Of a stretch of DNA of 64,000 nucleotides, positions 27,500 through 34,836 are shown piece by piece. Below the pieces are notes generated by a model, which saw only the letters and a list, made by a program, of their open reading frames with translations, was not told the origin of the DNA and did no database searches. The stretch lies in NCBI GenBank assembly GCA_963722965.1, contig CAVROX010000005.1:62001-126000 (forward strand), read 5' to 3'. This DNA is from DATLSM01 sp963722965. Its GTDB lineage: Bacteria; Actinomycetota; Thermoleophilia; Solirubrobacterales; 70-9. Each line of letters starts with the position of its first letter. Within the stretch, counting starts at the first letter, position 1. The translations under genes were made by a program, and so were the position numbers.

Positions 27500-28827
27500 G
27501 CGCCCTCCATCGCCAATCCCGCTCGCCCCGCTGCAACGGCCTCGCGCCGAGCACGATCGGAGATCAGCAAGAGCAGCGCCAGCAAGACGAGGTTGGCGAC
27601 GATCGAGCTGCCACCGTAACTGATGAAGGGCAGGGTGACACCGGTGAGCGGGATCACCCTCGTCACCCCGCCGATGATCACGAAGGCCTGGATCGCGAAG
27701 ACCGCGGTCAGCCCGGTGGCGAGGAGCTTGGAGAACCCGTCGTCGGCGAGCAGCGCGATCTTGAACCCCCGCGCCGCGATCAGTAGGTAGACGAGGATCA
27801 CGCCGGTGGCGCCGAAGAGGCCGAGCTCATCGACGATCAACGAGTAGATCGTGTCGGTCTGCGCCGCCGGCAGCAGCGCGTAATGGGTGCCGGGGTCGGT
27901 GAGCAGCGCCTGCCCGAAGCCCCTGCCGAAGAGGCCGCCTTCGGCCTGGGCGAAGATCGACTGGAGGATCTGGTAGCCGCTGCCGGCCGCTTCCTTGTAG
28001 GGGTTGAGCCAAATATCGACCCGAGCCTCGACGTGAGGGACCGTCGAGGAGAAGAACCAGGCGCCGAGCATGAACATCACCATTCCGATCACGACGAACG
28101 AGAACCTTCCGGTCGCGACGTAAAGGAGCGCCAAGAAGGCGGCGAAGAACATCAGCGAACTGCCGAGGTCGCGGATGAAGACGAGCATGAACATCGATGC
28201 GCCCCAGACGACGAGCATCGGGCCGAGGTGCTTGAGCGGCGGCAGGGTCACTCCCAGCACCCGCCGCGCGCCGACGATCAGCACCTCGCGGTGCTCGCGC
28301 AGATAGCTGGCCAAGAAGACGACGATGCAGATCTTCGAGAACTCGGTTGGCTGGAACTCGATCGGACCCAACCTGACCCCGAGGTAGGCGCCGTTTACCT
28401 GCTGTCCGATCCCTGGAAGGCGCGGTGAGAGCAACAGCAACAGGCCGACGGCGGCGATCGTGTATCGGTAGCGCTCCAGCACGTCGTAGTCCCGCAGGAA
28501 GTGGATGGTGAGGGCGAAGAGGATGAGGCCGACGACAAACCAGTTGGCCTGGTCGCGGGCCAGCGTCGCATCGATCCGGTAGATCATCACCAGCCCGAAG
28601 GCGATCAAGAGGGCAGCGAGGGGAAAGAGGTAGGGGTCGGCGTTGGGGAGGCGGATTCGCAGGTAGATGTGCGTGGCGAGGCAGATCGCGAGGAAGTAGG
28701 CGCCGTAAATCAGGCTGAGGTTGCCGAGCCGGGCGTTCTCCTGGGCGAAGACTGCAGCAAAGCCGGCGGTGAGAAGCAGCGCGACGGGGACCAGGGCGAT
28801 CAGCTCCCTGTTTCGGGCCGACCTCAA
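27496..28827 (-). CDS. rodA: SEDS glycosyltransferase RodA/FtsW
   Basis: 443 residues with about ten to twelve membrane helices. Polymerises lipid II glycan strands. SEDS features: the region GAYLGVRLGPIEFQPTEFSK (a QPxEFxK motif), the large external loop with QSIFAQAEGGLFGRGFGQAL, and the end ITGVTLPFISYGGSSIV typed here as VIPLTGVTLPFISYGGSSI. The pairing with PbpA argues for the elongation/RodA type over FtsW. The start is TTG at 28827, overlapping the phosphatase TGA (TTGA). Confidence 0.93.
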   Translation of the reverse strand: MRSARNRELIALVPVALLLTAGFAAVFAQENARLGNLSLIYGAYFLAICLATHIYLRIRLPNADPYLFPLAALLIAFGLVMIYRIDATLARDQANWFVVGLILFALTIHFLRDYDVLERYRYTIAAVGLLLLLSPRLPGIGQQVNGAYLGVRLGPIEFQPTEFSKICIVVFLASYLREHREVLIVGARRVLGVTLPPLKHLGPMLVVWGASMFMLVFIRDLGSSLMFFAAFLALLYVATGRFSFVVIGMVMFMLGAWFFSSTVPHVEARVDIWLNPYKEAAGSGYQILQSIFAQAEGGLFGRGFGQALLTDPGTHYALLPAAQTDTIYSLIVDELGLFGATGVILVYLLIAARGFKIALLADDGFSKLLATGLTAVFAIQAFVIIGGVTRVIPLTGVTLPFISYGGSSIVANLVLLALLLLISDRARREAVAAGRAGLAMEGA

Positions 28828-30002
28828 GGCACTCCTTGACCATGCTGGATTTCTTCGAGCAGGGTGACAGCGTCGGAGTGGGAGCGCAGGCTTTGCCCGA
28901 TGACCGCGGCTCGGCGGCGCGGTGGCAGCGATGCTGTCTGCAGCGGGCTGGCATGGCGCTCTTCGAATAGATCGACTCCGAATGGGAGTTCATAGGGCAG
29001 GCCGCGATAGAGGGCGACGCGGCCGGCCTGATCGGTGCCGAGGAACCAGATCTGGCGGTTTCCGTACCAGGCTCCAAAGCCGACCGCGGCGATGATCACG
29101 GCGACGGCGGCCAGCTTGGCCGCCGTCCGCAGCCGGTGGCGCGGCGTCCTTGCTTCCAGCGCTTCGCGACGCTCCCTGGCCGCGGCGGCGGCCGCGCGGC
29201 GGCGGACCTCGGTGGCGGTCAGGCCGGCCTCGGTGGCCGAGGCCCCAACCAAGGTCGCGCCCTCCGGCGGGGTGGCTGGAACGGCCGCGCCCTGCAGGCG
29301 GAAGGCGACGGCGGTGATGTTGTCTCGCCCTCCGGCTCGGTTGGCTTCGTCGATCAGCACCCCCATCGCAGAGTCAAGGGAGGCTTCGCTGCTGAGAACC
29401 CGGGCGATCTGGCTATCGTCGAGCATCGTCGTCAGCCCGTCGGAGCAGAGCAGGAAGACGTCGCCGGGCTGTGCCGGGACGGTCTGCACGTCGACCTCGA
29501 CGTCGGGCTCAGGACCCAGCGCCCGGGTGATGATCGAACGCTGCGGGTGATCCTCGGCCTGTGCGTCGGTGAGCTGCCCCCTCCTGCGCATCTCCTCCAC
29601 CAAAGAGTGGTCGCGGGTGAGCCGCTCAAGGCGCCCAGCGCGCAACCGGTAGGCGCGGCTGTCGCCGACATGGCCGATCGCTACCTCCTCGCCGGCGACG
29701 TCGACTATTGCCGCTGTGATCGTCGTTCCCATTCCCGCCAGCGAGGGATCGCTGTGGGCGTGATCGTGGATTTCACGATTGGCTGTCTGAATCGTCTCCT
29801 TCAGCGCCCGCTCTGGTGCAGCGACAGGCAGCTCGCGGTCAAAGGCCTCGGCGGCTGCCTTTGAGGCGACCTCACCGGCCTGTGCCCCGCCCATCCCGTC
29901 GGCGACGACAAAGACCGGCGGGCGGAGAAAAAACGAGTCCTCGTTCGCATTGCGCTGGCGCCCGGTGTCGCTGCGGAACGCCTGCTCACTCACCCGCAGC
30001 AT
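28824..30002 (-). CDS. pstP: Transmembrane PP2C-type Ser/Thr phosphatase (PstP-like)
   Basis: 392 residues. Reverses phosphorylation by the neighbouring kinases. Cytosolic PP2C domain (about 3-240) with metal ligands in NANEDS (Glu21-Asp22) and VADGMGGAQAGE (Asp35-Gly36), then GHVGDSRAYRLR, LLCSDGLTTML and GGRDNITAVAF. A linker and one membrane helix (about 294-314) follow, with a short external tail. This is the topology of PstP. It overlaps rodA by 4 bases and lies 26 bases after fhaB. Confidence 0.94.
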   Translation of the reverse strand: MLRVSEQAFRSDTGRQRNANEDSFFLRPPVFVVADGMGGAQAGEVASKAAAEAFDRELPVAAPERALKETIQTANREIHDHAHSDPSLAGMGTTITAAIVDVAGEEVAIGHVGDSRAYRLRAGRLERLTRDHSLVEEMRRRGQLTDAQAEDHPQRSIITRALGPEPDVEVDVQTVPAQPGDVFLLCSDGLTTMLDDSQIARVLSSEASLDSAMGVLIDEANRAGGRDNITAVAFRLQGAAVPATPPEGATLVGASATEAGLTATEVRRRAAAAAARERREALEARTPRHRLRTAAKLAAVAVIIAAVGFGAWYGNRQIWFLGTDQAGRVALYRGLPYELPFGVDLFEERHASPLQTASLPPRRRAAVIGQSLRSHSDAVTLLEEIQHGQGVP

Positions 30003-30028
30003 CGGCCCATCCTCCCTGGAGACGGTCT

Positions 30029-30505
30029 TTACGCATGCGCCTGGAAGCGGAACTCCGTATCCCCGATCCGCACGACGTCCCCGTCGATCAGCTCTGCCTC
30101 TCCCTTCAGGGTGGCGCCGTTTAAGAGAGTGCCGTTGGTCGAGTCCATGTCTTCGACGAGGTAGCGGCCTTCGCGGGAAAAGAACCTGGCGTGAACGGAG
30201 GAGGCGTAACGATCCTCGATCTGCACGTCGGATTCCTTGGAGCGGCCGATCGAGAGCCCGCCGATCAAATCGAAGCGCTCACCGACGTCCAGGCCACCAC
30301 CGCGCTCGCACACCAGCCAGGCCTCGGTGCCCCGCGCCCTCTCCTCGCCGAAGGCCGGAGCCGAGTGAAAGCCGGTCGCGTCGGGAGCGGGTGCGACCGT
30401 CCGACGCAGGTCCTTCAGCGAGCTGCGCGCGATGAAGAGGACGAACAGAAACAGGACGGCCAGAAAGCCGAACTTGAGAGCTACCGATACAGGGTCGTAG
30501 GCCAC
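30029..30505 (-). CDS. fhaB: FHA-domain protein FhaB (FipA-like)
   Basis: 158 residues. A membrane helix at about 11-26 (FGFLAVLFLFVLFIARSSLK) is followed by a linker and a C-terminal FHA phosphothreonine-binding domain (about 70-152): LSIGRSKESDVQIEDRYASS, VHARFFSREGRYLVEDMDST, NGTLLNGATLKGEAEL. The GRS, SSVHAR and NGT phosphopeptide-binding residues are present. In relatives this protein is phosphorylated by PknB-type kinases and links them to division. Start GTG 30505. It sits between fhaA and pstP, the standard order. Confidence 0.92.
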   Translation of the reverse strand: MAYDPVSVALKFGFLAVLFLFVLFIARSSLKDLRRTVAPAPDATGFHSAPAFGEERARGTEAWLVCERGGGLDVGERFDLIGGLSIGRSKESDVQIEDRYASSVHARFFSREGRYLVEDMDSTNGTLLNGATLKGEAELIDGDVVRIGDTEFRFQAHA

Positions 30506-30533
30506 GTGCTCCGAACACTACGGACAGCCGCCG

Positions 30534-31310
30534 CTACTGCTCGATGTCGAAAACGAAGGTCGTGGTTCCCAGGGTCACCTCGTCTCCCGGGCTGAGGCGG
30601 GTCGCGGGCACGCGTCGCCCGTTTACCTTCACCCCATTGGTCGAGCCAAGGTCGACGATCTGCCAGTCGCCGCTGTCGGAGCGGCGCAGTTCGGCGTGAC
30701 GCCGGGAGACGTTGGGGTCCGACAGCACGCACTCCGCTGATTTGGAACGACCGATTGTCGCCCGCGGACCGTCGAGCACGTAGCGGCGATCCTCGAGCGA
30801 GACGACGGCGCGGGTCGATACGAGCGCGCCGACTGCCTCCGCGGGCCGTTTAGGCCGCTCCCGGTCGCGCTCGCGCACCGCCGAGTAGACCATCGTGTGG
30901 CCCTCCTCGCCCTGGCTCGGGCGCTCGCCCTCGTGGGCGGGCGGCTTGACCAGCCGCGCCTGGATCCCAAACTCGCCGAGGCGCAGGCGCTCGTCGGTGC
31001 TGAACTCGACGGCAGGGCGAGTAAGCAGGTCATAGCCGCGCCGCCGCGCGTGCTCCAGCAGATACCCCGACAGCTCTTGCTCGAGCGATCGCTCATAACC
31101 TTCCAACTTGGAGCGATCTTGCCTGGAGAGGAAGACCGTGTACTCGTTGGGCACGTAGACGCGCTCGATCGAGGCGGTCTTGTGGGCATCCATTTCCTTG
31201 GCCAGCTTGCGCGCCAGTTCGACCGGCTGCACCTCGGAGCTGAAAGCACGGCTGAAGATCCCCTCAACGAGACCTTCGATCCGGGACTCGAGGTTGCGTA
31301 GGACGCTGAT
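30534..31310 (-). CDS. fhaA: FHA-domain protein FhaA with DUF3662 domain
   Basis: About 258 residues. N-terminal DUF3662 domain (LESRIEGLVEGIFSRAFSSE, VQPVELARKLAKEMD, VYVPNEYTVFLSRQDRSKLE), a charged linker, and a C-terminal FHA domain (YVLDGPRATIGRSKSAECVL, DPNVSRRHAELRR, STNGVKVNGRRV). In Actinobacteria it binds phosphorylated MviN and PknB partners. The start is unclear: family members begin (M)SVLRNLE or similar, but here that position is an ATC codon (31310-31308) with GGAG seven bases upstream. The nearest ordinary start is a TTG at 31361, which would add 17 residues unlike the family and lacks a ribosome-binding site. Confidence 0.88.
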   Translation of the reverse strand: MSVLRNLESRIEGLVEGIFSRAFSSEVQPVELARKLAKEMDAHKTASIERVYVPNEYTVFLSRQDRSKLEGYERSLEQELSGYLLEHARRRGYDLLTRPAVEFSTDERLRLGEFGIQARLVKPPAHEGERPSQGEEGHTMVYSAVRERDRERPKRPAEAVGALVSTRAVVSLEDRRYVLDGPRATIGRSKSAECVLSDPNVSRRHAELRRSDSGDWQIVDLGSTNGVKVNGRRVPATRLSPGDEVTLGTTTFVFDIEQ

Positions 31311-31365
31311 CGGATGGCTCCTTGGCGCGCGGGCGGCTCTCCGAGCGGGAGGGCCAGCCAAGATC

Positions 31366-32265
31366 CTACGGGAGCGCGACTCCGTGGCCGACTGCGAGCA
31401 AGGCTCCGAGCAGGGCCGCTGCGGCTGCCACTCCGAGACGCACTCCGATCGCGCGGGGAGCGTGTCGAGGGTGTTCGTCGAGGTAATCGAGTGAGGTCTC
31501 AATCGCCGTCCCAAGCTCCTCCAAAGGCGGCCGGCTGGACGGGCGCGGATCGAGGCAGGCGTCGACGGCGCCGGTCAGCTCGCGCGGTAGGTCAGCTCGC
31601 AAGCGGCGCAGGGGGCGGATGCGGCTACCGATCGCTCGCGCCGTGGCCGCCGCGCTGGAGCGTCGGTGGGGGTTTTCCCCGCTCCAACACTCATACAGGG
31701 TGAGGGCGAGCGAATAGACGTCGGCCTCGGGCCCGGCTTGGCGGCCCTCGGCCTGCTCGGGTGACATGTAAGCGAGGGTGCCGACAACGTCACCCGGGGC
31801 GGTTAGCGAGGTGCCGTCGGCCAGTCGGGCGATGCCGAAATCCATCAATTTCGCGCGCGGTTCCCCCTCGGTGACCTGGACGTTCTGTGGCTTGATATCG
31901 CGGTGGACCACACCGCGGGAGTGGGCGTGGTCCAGGGCCTCGCAGAGGTCGGCACCGATCTCTGCGATCTCGCGATCGCTCAGCTCGCCTTCCCGGGCGA
32001 GGCGGGCGAGGGTCGAACCGTCAAGGAGCTCGGTGACAAGCAGCGCGTTGCCATCCTCCTCCCCCATCTCATAGAGGGTCACGATGCCGGGGTGGTTGAG
32101 GCGTGCCGCCGCCTGCGCCTCGCGCAGCACCCGCCGGCTGGCCTCGCCCCGCGACTCGATCGCCTTGACCGCGACTGAGCGCTCGAGGCGACCGTCCCAG
32201 GCCTCATAAACGACGCCGAACCCGCCACTGCCGATGCGGCGCTCGATCAGGAAACGGTTAAGCAC
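31366..32265 (-). CDS. Ser/Thr protein kinase with C-terminal membrane anchor
   Basis: About 299 residues from GTG 32265 (VLNRFLIERRIGSGGFG); TTG 32280 is an alternative. Complete kinase: G-loop IGSGGFGVVYEAWD, VAVKAIES, HRDIKPQN, DFGIARLADGTSLTAPGD, GTLAYMSPEQ, ADVYSLALTLYECWSG. It ends with one hydrophobic segment LGVAAAAALLGALLAVGHG and only four residues after it, so there is no external sensor. It precedes fhaA on the same strand by 55 bases and may play the part PknA plays in mycobacteria. Diverges from the CARDB protein gene. Confidence 0.87.
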   Translation of the reverse strand: MLNRFLIERRIGSGGFGVVYEAWDGRLERSVAVKAIESRGEASRRVLREAQAAARLNHPGIVTLYEMGEEDGNALLVTELLDGSTLARLAREGELSDREIAEIGADLCEALDHAHSRGVVHRDIKPQNVQVTEGEPRAKLMDFGIARLADGTSLTAPGDVVGTLAYMSPEQAEGRQAGPEADVYSLALTLYECWSGENPHRRSSAAATARAIGSRIRPLRRLRADLPRELTGAVDACLDPRPSSRPPLEELGTAIETSLDYLDEHPRHAPRAIGVRLGVAAAAALLGALLAVGHGVALP

Positions 32266-32407
32266 CAGTGAACCGACCAAAGCAACGGAGAACTTCGCCG
32301 CGAAAACGCTTGCTCCTGCGACATACTGCCCTCCCTTGGAGGATTTCTCAGCACCCAGGCCGGGCCGCAGGCCGCGCCGGCCGCGCCGGCCCGAGCGCCA
32401 ACAGATC

Positions 32408-33376
32408 ATGCTGCGGCGGGGACTGGCGCTCGGCGCCGCGCTGATCGTGCTGATCTTGGTCGTGCTCGGGGTGAAGGGGTGCCTTGACGCAAAGGCACGC
32501 AGCGAACTGAGCGAATACGCGAACAAGGTGACCCAGATCGTCCAGGAGACCGAGCAGACAAGTAAATCCTTCTTCGGCAAGCTCGCCAACCCGGGAAACC
32601 TCTCGGTCACGGAGTTCGTCGCCGAGGTCAACGCCGATCGCAGCGCGATGGACAACTACGTGACCCGCGTCGACAGCCTCAGCGCCCCGGGTGGAATGGG
32701 CCGTGCGCAGAACGCGCTTGAACTGGTTTATGAGCTGCGCGGCAGCGCGATGAACGAAATTGCGAACAAGATGAGCACGGCGCTGGGCAACGTCGGTGCC
32801 GCCCGGGCCACAGCGGACATCGCCAAACAGATGCAGAAGCTGCTCGCCAGCGATGCCCTCTACGCGGCGGTGGTGCGGCCGGAAATCGACGGCGTGCTGA
32901 AGAGCAATGGGCTCGAAGGCAGCAACGTGCCTAAGAGCGTCTTCCTCGCGGATGGGACGAAGTGGCTCGATCCGGCGAACGTCAGCGCGGCGCTGGGCTC
33001 GGTCACTGGATCGACCGCCTCGGCGACGCCCGGCATCCACGGGCTGGGGTTGGCAAGCACCGCGATCAACGGCACGGAACTGGCCGCCGGCTCGACGACG
33101 ACCATTCCCAAAGGGACCACCCCCGAAGTCGAAGCCAAGGTCGAAAACCAGGGAGAATCGACTGAGAATGGCGTGATCGTCTCGGTCATGGTCAACGGTG
33201 GCCACACCCTGCAGGGGACGATCAGCAGCATCGGGGTCGGCGAAACGCAGTCGGTGACAATCCCCCTGACCCCCGTCCCCAGGGGCCAGGTCACCCTGGA
33301 AGTCGAAGCCCATCCGGTTCCCGGCGAGAAGGTCCTGACCAACAACAAAGCCAGCTACACCGTCGATTTCGAATAG
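32408..33376 (+). CDS. Membrane-anchored CARDB-domain protein
   Basis: 322 residues from ATG 32408, or 346 from TTG 32336, which would add an Arg/Pro-rich cytosolic tail (PRPGRRPRRPRRPERQQ) of the sort seen in related actinobacterial proteins. One membrane helix (about 6-22), a helical external part (35-210) and a C-terminal CARDB-like beta-sandwich (about 235-322: PEVEAKVENQGESTENGVIV, SIGVGETQSVTIPL, NNKASYTVDFE). CARDB domains act in adhesion or as scaffolds. It diverges from the kinase gene and is followed by pheA after 10 bases. Function unknown; a surface partner of the wall machinery is plausible. Confidence 0.7.
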   Translation: MLRRGLALGAALIVLILVVLGVKGCLDAKARSELSEYANKVTQIVQETEQTSKSFFGKLANPGNLSVTEFVAEVNADRSAMDNYVTRVDSLSAPGGMGRAQNALELVYELRGSAMNEIANKMSTALGNVGAARATADIAKQMQKLLASDALYAAVVRPEIDGVLKSNGLEGSNVPKSVFLADGTKWLDPANVSAALGSVTGSTASATPGIHGLGLASTAINGTELAAGSTTTIPKGTTPEVEAKVENQGESTENGVIVSVMVNGGHTLQGTISSIGVGETQSVTIPLTPVPRGQVTLEVEAHPVPGEKVLTNNKASYTVDFE

Positions 33377-33386
33377 GCGGAGCGGC

Positions 33387-34220
33387 ATGCGAATCGCCTA
33401 CCTCGGGCCAGCGGGAACCTTCACCGAAGACGCTCTGAAGGAAGCCCTCGGTGGGAGGGAGTTCGAGCCGCTGCGCACCGCAACCATCCACGACGCGATC
33501 CTCGCCGTCGAGCGCGGCGATTCCGAGCGGGCGCTGGTGCCGTATGAGAACTCGATCGAGGGATCTGTGCGCAGCACTCTCGATGCACTTGCCTTCGACA
33601 CCCAAGCGGTGACGATCGTCGGTGAGCACGACTTCGCGGTGCACGCCCACCTAATCGCGCGGGAGGGGGTCGAGCTGGCGCAGATCGAGGCGGTCCTTTC
33701 CCATCCTCAGCCCCTGGCCCAGTGCGCACGCTTCCTGCGCGAGCACCTCCCGGAGGTGGAACGGCGCAGCGTGAGCAGCACCGCGGCGGCGGTGCGAATG
33801 GTCGGCGAGTCCCAGCGTCCCTGGGCTGCGATCGGGGCGCGCTCGGCCGCCGAGCTCTACGGGTGCGTGGTACTGCGCGAGGGAATCGAGGATGCGGCCG
33901 ACAACGTGACCCGCTTCGTCTGGATCGCGCCGGAGGGAACCGCGGTCCCCGAGGGGAGCGCATGGAAGACCTCCCTGGTCTTCTCTGAGCTTGGCGAGGA
34001 CCACCCCGGTGCCCTGGTCGAGGCCCTCCAGGAGTTCTCCCGGCGCGGCGTCAACCTGAGTCGCATCGAGTCCCGGCCACTACGCCAAGGACTCGGGCGC
34101 TACATGTTCTTCTGTGACCTGGAAGGAGGCGTGGGCGATCCTCCGGTTGCCGAGGGGATCGAGGCGCTACGCGCCAAGGCCGAGTCGGTTCGCCTGCTTG
34201 GCTCTTATCCAATCGGTTGA
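33387..34220 (+). CDS. pheA: Prephenate dehydratase
   Basis: 277 residues, the monofunctional form (no chorismate mutase domain). Converts prephenate to phenylpyruvate for phenylalanine synthesis. Catalytic domain: RIAYLGPAGTFTEDALKEAL, ALVPYENSIEGSVRSTLDAL, VSSTAAAVRMV, and the NVTRFVWI motif with the essential Thr-Arg. A C-terminal ACT domain (about 195-270) with LGEDHPGALVEALQEFSRRG and NLSRIESRPLRQGLGRYMFF, which carries the ESRP phenylalanine-feedback motif, so allosteric inhibition is expected. Starts 10 bases after the CARDB gene. Confidence 0.95.
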   Translation: MRIAYLGPAGTFTEDALKEALGGREFEPLRTATIHDAILAVERGDSERALVPYENSIEGSVRSTLDALAFDTQAVTIVGEHDFAVHAHLIAREGVELAQIEAVLSHPQPLAQCARFLREHLPEVERRSVSSTAAAVRMVGESQRPWAAIGARSAAELYGCVVLREGIEDAADNVTRFVWIAPEGTAVPEGSAWKTSLVFSELGEDHPGALVEALQEFSRRGVNLSRIESRPLRQGLGRYMFFCDLEGGVGDPPVAEGIEALRAKAESVRLLGSYPIG

Positions 34221-34242
34221 CCCCCGTACAATCGCCAGCACG

Positions 34243-34749
34243 ATGGCAAGGGTTCTGGTCCTCAATGCGACCTACGAGCCGATCAACGTCTGCACGTTGC
34301 GTCGTGCAGCCGTGCTGCTGCTAAAGGAAAAGGCCGTGCTGCTCGAGCATCAGGAAGGGGCGCTGCGCTCTGAGCACATGACGATCGAGCGCCCCGACGT
34401 GATCCGCCTCATCAACTACGTGCGGATCCCGCGCGAGGCCCACCGCCGCAAGATCACCCGCCGGGCGGTCCTGGCCAGGGACGCCTGGACCTGCCAGTAC
34501 TGCGGTGCGAAGAAGTCTGGCCTCACCGTAGACCACGTGATCCCCCGCAGCCGGGGCGGCAAGTCCGTCTGGGAGAACATCGTCGCCGCCTGCGCCAGCT
34601 GCAATCGCCGTAAGGGCAACCGCCTGCCGCGGGAGATCCAGATGCACCCCCGCAGCAGCCCCAAGGCACCGGGGCCGACTGTCTTCATCCAGGTCGCGAG
34701 CCCGTCGATTCCCCCCGCTTGGCAGCAGTACCTTCCCGCTGCGGCCTGA
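34243..34749 (+). CDS. HNH endonuclease family protein
   Basis: 168 residues of the widely conserved stand-alone HNH type. N-terminal MARVLVLNATYEPINVCTLR and RRAAVLLLKEKAVLLEH, then the HNH core: ARDAWTCQYCGAKKSGLTVD, HVIPRSRGGKSVWENIVAAC and CASCNRRKGNRLP, with two CxxC zinc pairs and the His-Asn-His catalytic set. Members of this type are chromosomal, not intron-borne, and their role is unknown, perhaps in DNA repair. Converges with gyrA; the 80-base gap has a strong palindrome near the gyrA stop. Confidence 0.88.
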   Translation: MARVLVLNATYEPINVCTLRRAAVLLLKEKAVLLEHQEGALRSEHMTIERPDVIRLINYVRIPREAHRRKITRRAVLARDAWTCQYCGAKKSGLTVDHVIPRSRGGKSVWENIVAACASCNRRKGNRLPREIQMHPRSSPKAPGPTVFIQVASPSIPPAWQQYLPAAA

Positions 34750-34818
34750 TCTGAACTGACCGGCGCCCCTCGGGGTCCTCGGTCGCTCGCGAAGGCAAGC
34801 CCAGCTCGCTAAGTACTT

Positions 34819-34836
34819 GAGCTGAGTGCTCAGCTC
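34819..34836. terminator. Palindrome between convergent HNH gene and gyrA
   Basis: GAGCTGAG-TG-CTCAGCTC, an 8-base arm perfect inverted repeat covering the gyrA stop codon. It could fold in RNA from both directions, as expected for a terminator shared by convergent genes. There is no T-run on either side, so intrinsic termination is not assured. Confidence 0.4.

Noticed and set aside
34243..34749. HNH gene as part of a mobile intron or defence system
   Set aside because: No intron or partner genes; it is the stand-alone chromosomal type, next to pheA.
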